From NCBI RefSeq assembly GCF_000982415.1, contig NZ_LANI01000029.1:1-64000 (forward strand): a stretch of DNA of 64,000 bases, written 5' to 3'. The position numbers and the translations under genes were made by a program. The DNA is from Kiloniella litopenaei. Lineage in GTDB: Bacteria; Pseudomonadota; Alphaproteobacteria; Kiloniellales; Kiloniellaceae. Below the pieces are notes generated by a model. The model was not told the origin of the DNA, ran no database searches, and was given only the letters and a program-made list of their open reading frames with translations. Each line of letters begins with the position of its first letter. Position 1 is the first letter of the stretch. Positions 53,495 to 61,073 of the stretch are shown here, piece by piece.

Positions 53495-54163
53495 CTAGAC
53501 ACATCCCCACAGCGTTGCAGGTGCAATACGCATGCTCCTCATAATCTTCTCGGCACGTTTTTGTACATTACCGCTTGGGCGCGCTGCACTTCTTGTTAAT
53601 GGGTTAGGTAAAACAGCCGCAAGGCGGGCCGATTGCAAGGCGGACAATTTTCTTGCTTCGCGCGTAAAATGAGCCTGTGCCGCAGCTTCAGCCCCGTAAA
53701 TCCCAGGGCCAAATTCTGCTATATTGAGATAGATTTCCAAAATTCGATGCTTGGGCAATAGAACCTCAAGCATTATCGTCAAGGGAATTTCCAGAACCTT
53801 CCGAAACTTGCTTCTAGACGGCCAAAGGAAAAGATTCTTGGCCGTTTGCATAGAAATCGTACTCGCGCCCCGTGACGCAGTCCCTGTATCGAGCACTTCA
53901 TCCCAAACAATCTTCAACTGTTTCCAATCAAAGCCTGTGTGTTCACAAAAACGCTGATCCTCAGAGACGAGAACCGCTCTGACAAGGTTTGGTGAAATAT
54001 CTTCTAACGCGACAAAATCATAGTGAATGGGGTCGTCTCTTATTAACATCAATGGCGTCGCCAAAGGGGGAGCCACGCGATACATCAGAATTATCGCAAT
54101 GGGTAATCCCCCCCCAATTAACAGACCCAGCCAAATCAAACGACGGAAAAACAATTTCATCAA
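53495..54163 (-). CDS. mtgA: Monofunctional biosynthetic peptidoglycan glycosyltransferase
   Basis: 222 residues: one N-terminal membrane anchor (FFRRLIWLGLLIGGGLPIAIILMY) and a GT51 domain with the catalytic Glu in VLVSEDQRFCEHTGFDW, then RGASTISMQTAKNLFLWPSRS, LEIPLTIMLEVLLPKHRILEIYLNIAEFGPGIYGAEAAA (in parts). No transpeptidase domain is present. It polymerises lipid II glycan strands at the outer face of the inner membrane. Last ordinary chromosomal gene before the mobile-element-rich stretch. Confidence 0.95.
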   Translation of the reverse strand: MMKLFFRRLIWLGLLIGGGLPIAIILMYRVAPPLATPLMLIRDDPIHYDFVALEDISPNLVRAVLVSEDQRFCEHTGFDWKQLKIVWDEVLDTGTASRGASTISMQTAKNLFLWPSRSKFRKVLEIPLTIMLEVLLPKHRILEIYLNIAEFGPGIYGAEAAAQAHFTREARKLSALQSARLAAVLPNPLTRSAARPSGNVQKRAEKIMRSMRIAPATLWGCV

Positions 54164-54517
54164 ATTAAATCATCCCGAACGGGACTTATTCCTGACAGAA
54201 ATTAATCGAGCGCATCAGTTTAACAACCTTACTTTTTGGTACAATAAGAGTTTTCCGCAGTTTGGTTCCGTCAAATATCTGAGTTATTCACTTATATTAC
54301 GGTTTGGCTTAATCGTGAATCAGGTATAGGCGCATGACGTGAACCAGTTTTATTCGCCCGTTCGAGAGTTTGCCAGCAACCAAGTACAATCACAAAAAAA
54401 TTTTCGTTTGGTTGCAATTTGGTAGCAGATGATTAGGTGTTCGTTAGGATTAGACCAAAAAAGGCTCACCATATACATTGGTAAGCTATTGATATCTATG
54501 GCGTTTTCCAGAGCACT
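54164..54517. other. Non-coding stretch, nothing recognised
   Basis: 354 bases between mtgA and the first repeat copy. The small open frames present have no ribosome binding sites or recognisable sequence. I see no tRNA, hairpin or repeat here. Base composition turns clearly more AT-rich. Confidence 0.6.
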
Positions 54518-54650
54518 TTGGTTGCGAGGGTACGCAATCACCGATAATTCGATTTCAATAACAAGCCGATTTTTTTTTAAATTTAAACATTACGTATCTT
54601 ACAACATCCTCTTTTCAATATTAAAACCACTTTGCCATAAGCTATATTAA
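54518..54650. repeat. Dispersed repeat, copy 1 (tRNA-3'-end-like start)
   Basis: Starts TTGGTTGCGAGGGTACGCAA and contains a 34-base block (54539-54572) identical to 56806-56839. After it, similarity continues with substitutions and a T-rich insertion to about 54650 (CATTACGTATCTTACAACATC, CATAAGCTATAT). This copy is the more degraded one. The first 14 bases resemble the complement of a tRNA 3' end with two changes. Confidence 0.85.
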
Positions 54651-54777
54651 AATGGTTGACCCAATATGGCCCTCGGCAGTATCACGCAAAAACAGAGACT
54701 TGCCTGAAGCATGTTCGGGCACATACATGAAAATTCTACTTCATGAACCCGTTAAAAACGGGGGCATTACCCATTCA

Positions 54778-54931
54778 CTTACCACGAGCCCTGATATAAG
54801 TTTCATCAACTTTCCAAGTTCCAGCTTCGCTCGGGCGAAGCCATTACCACCTTAGCCGTTTTCCGATCTCTGTAGCATAGTGTTGCACCCAACGATTAAA
54901 TCATTGTGTAATCTACCTCAACACCACGGGT
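54778..54931 (-). pseudogene. IS6-family transposase remnant
   Basis: Read leftward with a frameshift and in-frame stops, the sequence gives GVEVDYTMI, YATEIGKRLRW, and RPSEAGTWKVDETYIRARGK. These are the HTH-to-catalytic-Asp stretch of IS6/IS26-type DDE transposases (W-x-V-D-E-T-Y). The rest of the gene is lost, replaced on one side by the serine-recombinase-like fragment. Non-functional relic. Confidence 0.7.
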
Positions 54932-54932
54932 A

Positions 54933-55136
54933 ATGCGCCCTCTAATTATGGAGACATTACCTAAGCAATTCGAGAAAGTTCTGCAGCAAGAAAGCATCAA
55001 ATCACAAACAGCAGAAATACTCCAAAGGCTAATTGGGCGTGTAGAGGTCATTCCGAGAGAAGCTGATCGCAAAGGAGTAAAATTAAAAATCAGTTGTCGT
55101 TTTGAACAAGCGTTAGAGCTCTTGCGTCCTATTTAG
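54933..55136 (+). pseudogene. Possible C-terminal fragment of a serine recombinase
   Basis: A 67-codon frame reads KSQTAEILQRLIGRVEVIPREADRKGVKLKISCRFEQALELL (in parts). The pattern AEILRxLIxRVxxxP followed by a beta hairpin is the usual end of large serine recombinases. Nothing of the catalytic or DNA-binding domains remains. It could instead be a chance open frame; the match is by pattern only. Confidence 0.4.
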
Positions 55137-55249
55137 CACAACAAATATCTGCTCGATGTTATTCGGCACCAACCAAGCTCGTACAAATTCAATTTTGTGT
55201 GCCGCAAAATAATTACAATGAAAGAATAGTGCGATATTTGATTCATTTC

Positions 55250-55867
55250 TTAATTATGAGAATAACTGATACGCAACATTGAATCAGTTGTTGCCACAAT
55301 ATTTAGACGATATTTCACACCTGTTTCGTCATTAATGTTCGCAAAAACATACAAAATTCCAGTAGTTTCTGCACAGTGAACAGCTTCTGCTTGAGACGTA
55401 TTTTTTTCAAGTTTACCATCACATAATGTGTCTATGATACTCTGCAAGTCTGAACTGTAAGACATATCCCACCATGCCTTACCTTGGCTGACACTACGTA
55501 GACCAATCGTAACATTACGCACGCCTGTTGAAGGAACATCCATAATAGTAACAGAGCTCCCCATTGCATCAAGGTTTCTCAAAGTCACATTGCGCCCTTT
55601 GAGGCCAAGAGGCATATCTAGTACATTGCTAAAACCTAGTACCTTAAAATGTTCGATTAAATCGTCTACTGCAGCATTAAATGGTATTCCTGAAAACTTA
55701 AGAGCCTTTAAATATTCTGCTTGCGCATTATCACGGACAAACGGCCGTTCGTCAGCCTTAGCCAGTGTAGTTAGGAGTAACAAAAATGCAGAAAAAAAGT
55801 ACAAAATACGCATTGTAAAATTTTTTCCATTGGCGTTATCCTCTTGCATAAATAGTAAGCTATTCAT
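55250..55867 (-). CDS. Unrecognised secreted protein A (paralogue of the next gene)
   Basis: 205 residues from ATG 55867, which overlaps the stop of the upstream gene (TGATG), or 187 from ATG 55813, which gives a more normal signal peptide (MRILYFFSAFLLLLTTLAKA). I do not recognise a family. It aligns by eye with the next gene: FSGIPFNAAVDDLIEHFKVLGF in the first third, and SIIDTLCDGKLEK, a second Cys (AVHCAETT) and GVKYRLNIV near the end. The two Cys are conserved in both, suggesting a disulfide in the periplasm. Translationally coupled pair in an AT-rich, mobile-element-bounded stretch. Confidence 0.75.
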   Translation of the reverse strand: MNSLLFMQEDNANGKNFTMRILYFFSAFLLLLTTLAKADERPFVRDNAQAEYLKALKFSGIPFNAAVDDLIEHFKVLGFSNVLDMPLGLKGRNVTLRNLDAMGSSVTIMDVPSTGVRNVTIGLRSVSQGKAWWDMSYSSDLQSIIDTLCDGKLEKNTSQAEAVHCAETTGILYVFANINDETGVKYRLNIVATTDSMLRISYSHN

Positions 55868-56436
55868 CACTTTTCACTATAGTAGACTAGACTCATTTTT
55901 TTATCGCCACGTCGAGTGAAACTTAAGCTATATTTCACACCGTCACTGTCTTTTGCTTTTGCCTTTACCGCAGTCATATCCACGGGACGCGTAATGCATG
56001 ACAGAGCCGCATTATTATTTGGTGCTCGCCGTTTTTCAAATTTCCCTTCACACAGGTCGTTCACGATTACATCTGTGACTTGATCTAAAAACGTTTTATC
56101 TGGATTAGAGCCTTTAAATTCTATCGTTCGTTTTCCAAATTCTTCTGATTCGCTAATTTTAATTTTAATGAGTTGAGGTGACCTATTTATTTCAAACGCA
56201 GCTATTCGCGATTTTGTTACCTCATCAAACTTATCTTGAGTTTTGTCGTATCCCATACGTTCAAAATAGGCCAATACGCTTTTCAGAGAGGCATCAGGTT
56301 CAATACCAAAAAATGGGTAAGAAGTAACAATCTTTGCCTTATCAACGTCATCTATATAATCTCCGGCAGACGCAGACAACGGTATGGTCATAAAGGCCAA
56401 GACAGAAAAAGCAGAGATAGCGCTTTTGATCTTCAT
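55867..56436 (-). CDS. Unrecognised secreted protein B (paralogue of the previous gene)
   Basis: 189 residues from ATG 56436, which has GGGAG six bases upstream. Signal peptide MKIKSAISAFSVLAFMTIPLSASA. Shared features with protein A: FFGIEPDASLKSVLAYFERMGY, VIVNDLCEGKFEK, a second Cys (ALSCITRP) and GVKYSLSF, then MSLVYYS at the end. Length, order and Cys positions match, so the two arose by tandem duplication and then diverged widely. Function unknown; no toxin, inhibitor or enzyme motif was seen. Confidence 0.8.
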   Translation of the reverse strand: MKIKSAISAFSVLAFMTIPLSASAGDYIDDVDKAKIVTSYPFFGIEPDASLKSVLAYFERMGYDKTQDKFDEVTKSRIAAFEINRSPQLIKIKISESEEFGKRTIEFKGSNPDKTFLDQVTDVIVNDLCEGKFEKRRAPNNNAALSCITRPVDMTAVKAKAKDSDGVKYSLSFTRRGDKKMSLVYYSEK

Positions 56437-56748
56437 AGAAAACTCCCTGTTATGTAGTAGCTTCAGAATCTCGATCAAACATGCCAAGATGGCATCTAGC
56501 CATCTTAGCAGAGCTAGGTTTAGCCTGTAGCATCCCGACTTCTAGCCTCAACTAACAAAGATACGAAGCATTTATTATAATTTTGCTGAAACATTTTAGA
56601 GACACAAAACTACCTCTTAAGGTGCATTAAGTCAAAATCATCAACTAAAAAGGTTAAATATCAAAAATTTTATCTAGCCTACTTCTGATAACTCATTCAC
56701 GCCCAAATTAACCCAATGACCAGCCAGGGAAATAGCCAGATTAAAGGA
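56437..56748. other. Non-coding stretch upstream of the secreted-protein pair
   Basis: 312 AT-rich bases. It should hold the promoter for the leftward pair, but no convincing -35/-10 set was found. No gene, tRNA or repeat recognised. Confidence 0.5.
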
Positions 56749-56781
56749 AAACCCCGGTAACTCTGTGAGTTACCGGGGTTT
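56749..56781. terminator. Perfect 15-bp inverted repeat, terminator-like
   Basis: AAACCCCGGTAACTC (56749-56763) and GAGTTACCGGGGTTT (56767-56781) pair completely around a TGT loop. The A and T ends give weak bidirectional terminator character. It ends 4 bases before repeat copy 2 and no intact gene runs into it, so it may be left over from a lost gene or element end. Confidence 0.8.
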
Positions 56782-56784
56782 ATA

Positions 56785-56909
56785 TTGGTTGCGGGGGCAC
56801 GCAACCACCGATAATTCGATTTCAATAACAAGCCGATTTCAACATTACATACCTTACAACATCTTCTTTTTCAATGTTATAAACCACTATGCTATGTGCC
56901 ATATGAAAA
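56785..56909. repeat. Dispersed repeat, copy 2 (tRNA-3'-end-like start)
   Basis: Starts TTGGTTGCGGGGGCACGCAACC. The first 14 bases after the first T are the exact complement of TGCCCCCGCAACCA, the usual 3' end of initiator tRNA genes. The 34-base core 56806-56839 is identical to 54539-54572, and similarity continues to about 56909. The body of a tRNA is missing. The two copies bracket about 2.3 kb. Confidence 0.85.
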
Positions 56910-56962
56910 TATATTCATGAAGGACCATATGTTTGATTTAATTAAGTTACCCCATACATATC

Positions 56963-56977
56963 GGCTCTGTTGCAAAA
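56963..56977. repeat. IS6-type terminal repeat, isolated copy
   Basis: GGCTCTGTTGCAAAA is the characteristic terminal inverted repeat sequence of IS6/IS26-family elements. A variant (GACTCCGTTGCAAAA) lies in the same orientation at 57072-57086. No matching opposite end was found, so the element is broken. Confidence 0.6.
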
Positions 56978-57071
56978 ATCCTCTCGAGATTACTCTACAG
57001 TAGATTTTCATTTTCCTACCTCTTTATATTTCTGCCATTGAGGTAGTATTTTATAAAAGGACAAAATTCAC

Positions 57072-57500
57072 GACTCCGTTGCAAAAACTTAACCAAGGTA
57101 CAAAACTCCATTATCGAGACGGATTTCAGGCATAAACACCAAATAGCCGGTTAATGGATCTTGCCTTCAGCTTTCAACTCACTGATAGCTTCTCTATATG
57201 TTAGAGCCTTGTCTGATGAGATAAATATAGGGACATATTGCTGCTTGCGTTTGAGAGTTTAACTGAGGAAACGCTTGTCTGCTCTAGTGTTGCGCGTTAA
57301 GGACAAGAAAAATCGAGGGTATCCCCGTCCTTTTCAATAGCTCGAGACAAGTATTTCCTCTTCCCTTCAACCTTTATATAGGCCTCATCCTCGCGCCAGG
57401 AATAGGAACGACTTTCTTGTACCAATGGAGTATCTTTAGCAATTCCGGAGCGTAACGCTAAACCCAACGGCAAAGCGTTGAATAATCCACCATTTCCCGG
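57072..57500 (-). pseudogene. IS6-family transposase remnant
   Basis: Read leftward through stops and frameshifts it yields VDYSTLCRWV, RYAPELLKILHWYKK, WREDEAYIKVEGKRKYLSRAIEKDGDTLDF (in parts), LTRNTRADKRFL and ALTYREAISELKAEGK. These are successive blocks of an IS6 DDE transposase in correct order. It is a different, longer-preserved copy than the remnant at 54778. The terminal repeat at 57072-57086 marks its end. Non-functional. Confidence 0.8.
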
Positions 57501-57641
57501 CCTTCGTGATGTTCCGTTGACTTACAAACACTTCTGGCATTAAATCATGTCTGCATGCTTTAGTTTCCGAGTGCGTTGTAATTGCAGAACAACTCAACAT
57601 AGCGTCTTAAATTAAGTACGTAGAAAGTATTTTGAAGTGAC

Positions 57642-60600
57642 CTAAGAACAGTATAGCTTCAGTTGGACACTGGCTCTTGCGCAAGCTGTTTTCATCGCGT
57701 CCCAATGCATAAGAAACTGTCGCAAACGCGAATTCCACTCTGCTGGGTCCCCATCGAGCCCATCGCTAAGGCGAGCTCGTCGTGCGAGACCATTCCCCAT
57801 CATCCAAATCTCACGGCTATAGACTGGGTTTCTGACGGCTGCGCAAAGCCGACCATTGAGGTCCTCAAGAGACAGATTTTCGGCGTTGCGATATACCCTG
57901 CTTCGCCCTTCCAAGCGACGAGTATTGGCTTGAATGTCACTGTCCCAGCGGTCAGGCACCCAAGTATCCGATGCGACACGATTCGAGATGAAAGTGAGGC
58001 TAGCGAGCGCTTGGCGACCTACCTCTTGGAGCCCACTGACGTTGTAGCCGCCCCATCCAGCGCCATGCGTATAGGTCTTGGCATGAATAAACACGAGCCT
58101 CTTACTGGCCTCATCAAGGGTGATAAAATCTGCCTTCTCTGTTCCATCATCATCGCACACCACAATCGAGAAGCTGGCAACGTCTCGCGTGAGAGCATCT
58201 GCTTCTATGGCATGAACATCGAGGGTATCTTCACAGGCTGCGGCAAGCACCCCAAAAAGGGAGCGTCGATGCCAACCGTCGGGGGCGCCCTCAAAGAACG
58301 CTTCGCCTTTTTCGCTTTCGACTGCATTCAGAGAGGGGCAAGAGGTCACAGACTCAAGGATTGGTTTTTCATTGCCATCAATGACCCAATTGATCTTTGG
58401 CCGAAAGAAACGTCCCTCTGCGTAAACAACGTGGTCCTTGCGCACGAGAATTCTGAAGGCTTGATCCTTGTTTAATCGCTGGACAAGAGTTTGAGACTGA
58501 CGCCGATCAGCCGTTTCTTCTTTGGGATACAGCTCGTCTAACCCCTCACTACTTAATGAGTATTTTTGGGTTTCCTCATTGAAGGATAATTGACAGTCAA
58601 TCGGCTCGCCGCCAATCCTGATCTGAAAGTTGCCTTCATCTGGATCGATGTCTGAACAAAGGTCCTCGTAATTGACGTCTTCTTCCCCCATGGCTTGCGC
58701 AGCGGCAGCCTCCTCGGCCCGACGGTCCATGAAAGCGTCAAGAGATGGATCAAGGAGAACGCAGAGCGGAGTTGCCTGTTCAAGTGACAGGTCTGATTCC
58801 AAAGATGCGTATCGGTCAAAGACAACGTTTCTCTCACGTTCAGCATCGGCAAGTTCTTCATCAACGGTTTGGGTCCAACTCACATACTGATCGATAGGGA
58901 CGTAACTCTCTGAGGATTCTCGTACCCTGGCACGGGCAAATCCGACATATCGACCTGTGCCGTTGACAAAGCCAAACGCCGTGCCTGGAACAAGCATTGG
59001 GTCGAGCAGATCGGTAAAGGTGTCTTCAAATGAACGGGTACGAACGGCCAGTCCACGGATGGCATTTTGGGACATCTCAAGCGAGGAAAATGAGAACCTC
59101 GATAGCCGAGTTGGTGCGTCCTCCGCGTTTGATGGGAAGACTTTCTCCATCACTTGTCGATCCGCGCGGTTAAGACCGAGCCTGTTGAAATCGACGACGA
59201 TGCCTTCAGTATCGTGCATGAAGATATGAGCGTCTTGCTCGACCGCAACAAAGACACCAAACTTCCACTCGGAGAAAAATCGGTCGATCAAATACGGCGA
59301 GTTGCGCCAAACATAGTATGTGAAGCCCCAAGCATTCTCGGGCATATCCACAAGTGGCGTGATCTTGAATCTGTCGCGCCCAAGAATCGACTCCTCGATG
59401 AGGCCCAGTACGGCCTCGATGCCTTCGCTTCCTGGTTCCCGACAAAGGACAGTCGCACTCTTGGGGAGCTGTATGTCTTTGCCTGCCAATGGGGCCTCAA
59501 GTTCAAATCGCCCTCTGAACTCGCCGCCAATGTACTGATACTCGGCCATGAAACGCAAAAGGCGATCCGGAAGCGTCACTTCGTTCGCAACAATCGCCGC
59601 GCTGTCTTTGGCAGCATAGACTTCATAGCCTTGGTATCGATCCCACGTCGTACGGATGCGCTCAGCGTTAGAGGGCGTGGCAATGACCCATCCGGTCTGT
59701 CTTCGTCTTTGATCCCCGTTGGACCGTCGCGTAACACGGCCAATCTGCTGAACGAGTTGCCGCGCATTGCCCATTAGATCGAATATCGCCACAGCTACGT
59801 ACGTGGGATCATCTATACCTTCCATCAGCTTGTTCTGGTGTATCCAGAACTGCGCATCTGGCATGGCGTTCATGGCTGCGGAGACAGACTGAAATCTATT
59901 GGGCTTTTGCTCAGTCTTCTTAGCCCGATCATGGATCAAAACGGACTCTGTTTCAAAGACGCGGTCGATCTCGTTCTGGAGAATCTGAAGCTTTTCCAAA
60001 TCAGCTGCGCGGACCATGACCCGGGGTGTCACGTCATCAGCATCAAACCACTGCTTCGATTGATCGAGACGTTCCGGCAACTCCCTTTGAAGGATTTCAA
60101 CAAACCTTCTGACAGCACCGTTTAGATCATCAGGGTACTCATCATCCGGACGAATAATCTCGGCTGGCCTGATGATCTTTTGTTCGACAGCTTGTGCGTA
60201 AGGGTAGTTGAATAGGTATCTTCCACGCACCCGAAAGGACTTGTAGTCGTTTCGATAGGGCGTTGCGCTTAGGAGGATGGTTGGCTTGTTCAATTCCCGA
60301 ACGCCCCGCGACCACGAAACAGCAGGCTCATAGTGCCCTTCGTCCACAATTACCAAATCAAAGGTATCGGAGAGCAGTTCCAACAGAGTAGCGGCAGCCG
60401 CATTTGGCTGAACATCGCCTTTGGCAAAGGCACTCTTCCTAATATCACTCAGGGATTGGTGTGTACTGACCAAAACGACACGATCTTCTTCTGGAATATG
60501 GGCGACTATGCTTTGGACTTTGGAAGGCAACAAAGTCTCGACGTAGACCTCCTCAAGGCGAACGCCCGCGATTGCTTCATCGGCGATAAATGTTGCTCCG

Positions 60601-61025
60601 TCCTCTACATCGAAGCCAATATGCTTCCAGAAGCGATAGCAGATGTCTTTTTGCAACTGCTCGGTCAGAGCTTTCCTTGGTGTGAGGACGAGCACTTTAC
60701 GAATATCCGGCAGGCATCTTGAAAGGATCGCGACGATCCCGGATTTGCCAGTTCCTGTCGGCAGCTTCAGCAGCGCAGCTTCAGTGTGGCCTTCCCTCTC
60801 AGGGATCGTTCTTTCGCCATTGAGATAGGCGATCATGGCACCCAAGGCGGTCTTCTGGTGATCCCAAAGTGGTTTGACGGCATCCTGGCCGTCCCAAAAG
60901 GAATATCCCTCAAGGTGTGCGAGCTGATCCCGAAAACGATCCATCTCGATGGCAGCCCTGTGCTCATCTTTGAAGGACGTGCGGGTATCGTTGATTAATT
61001 GTTCAAAATCCATGTTGTTCAGCAC
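57642..61025 (-). CDS. Large superfamily 2 DEAD/DEAH helicase with possible C-terminal nuclease motif
   Basis: 1,127 residues from GTG 61025 (ATG 61013, MDFEQLIND, is equally likely). Helicase motifs: Walker A LPTGTGKS (88-95), Ia LVLTPRKAL, II DEGH (228-231), III LLSATPYRND (251-260), and motif VI QLVQQIGRVTRRSNG. A long unassigned middle follows. Near the end, KADFITLDEASKRLVFIHAK (964-983) resembles a D-x14-H-A-K variant of a PD-(D/E)XK nuclease core. It starts 48 bases after hsdR ends, in the same direction, so it is probably co-transcribed with a restriction system. Role: likely DNA translocation or cleavage in phage defence; unproven. Confidence 0.85.
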   Translation of the reverse strand: MLNNMDFEQLINDTRTSFKDEHRAAIEMDRFRDQLAHLEGYSFWDGQDAVKPLWDHQKTALGAMIAYLNGERTIPEREGHTEAALLKLPTGTGKSGIVAILSRCLPDIRKVLVLTPRKALTEQLQKDICYRFWKHIGFDVEDGATFIADEAIAGVRLEEVYVETLLPSKVQSIVAHIPEEDRVVLVSTHQSLSDIRKSAFAKGDVQPNAAAATLLELLSDTFDLVIVDEGHYEPAVSWSRGVRELNKPTILLSATPYRNDYKSFRVRGRYLFNYPYAQAVEQKIIRPAEIIRPDDEYPDDLNGAVRRFVEILQRELPERLDQSKQWFDADDVTPRVMVRAADLEKLQILQNEIDRVFETESVLIHDRAKKTEQKPNRFQSVSAAMNAMPDAQFWIHQNKLMEGIDDPTYVAVAIFDLMGNARQLVQQIGRVTRRSNGDQRRRQTGWVIATPSNAERIRTTWDRYQGYEVYAAKDSAAIVANEVTLPDRLLRFMAEYQYIGGEFRGRFELEAPLAGKDIQLPKSATVLCREPGSEGIEAVLGLIEESILGRDRFKITPLVDMPENAWGFTYYVWRNSPYLIDRFFSEWKFGVFVAVEQDAHIFMHDTEGIVVDFNRLGLNRADRQVMEKVFPSNAEDAPTRLSRFSFSSLEMSQNAIRGLAVRTRSFEDTFTDLLDPMLVPGTAFGFVNGTGRYVGFARARVRESSESYVPIDQYVSWTQTVDEELADAERERNVVFDRYASLESDLSLEQATPLCVLLDPSLDAFMDRRAEEAAAAQAMGEEDVNYEDLCSDIDPDEGNFQIRIGGEPIDCQLSFNEETQKYSLSSEGLDELYPKEETADRRQSQTLVQRLNKDQAFRILVRKDHVVYAEGRFFRPKINWVIDGNEKPILESVTSCPSLNAVESEKGEAFFEGAPDGWHRRSLFGVLAAACEDTLDVHAIEADALTRDVASFSIVVCDDDGTEKADFITLDEASKRLVFIHAKTYTHGAGWGGYNVSGLQEVGRQALASLTFISNRVASDTWVPDRWDSDIQANTRRLEGRSRVYRNAENLSLEDLNGRLCAAVRNPVYSREIWMMGNGLARRARLSDGLDGDPAEWNSRLRQFLMHWDAMKTACARASVQLKLYCS

Positions 61026-61073
61026 TTAAACCAATCACTGCAAAAAACGCCTTGGAGTATTCTGGAAGTCTTA

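Noticed and set aside
54652-54855. Plus-strand open frame of 67 codons
   Set aside because: Its sequence is the reverse of the IS6 transposase relic on the minus strand for part of its length, and it lacks a ribosome binding site.
56785-56810. A tRNA gene suggested by the tRNA-like 3' end
   Set aside because: Only about 14 bases match a tRNA 3' end. No anticodon, D- or T-arm can be formed from the surrounding bases.
57663-58475. Plus-strand open frame of 270 codons
   Set aside because: It lies entirely inside the helicase gene on the opposite strand, has no recognisable sequence and no ribosome binding site. Long antisense frames are expected in G+C-richer coding DNA.
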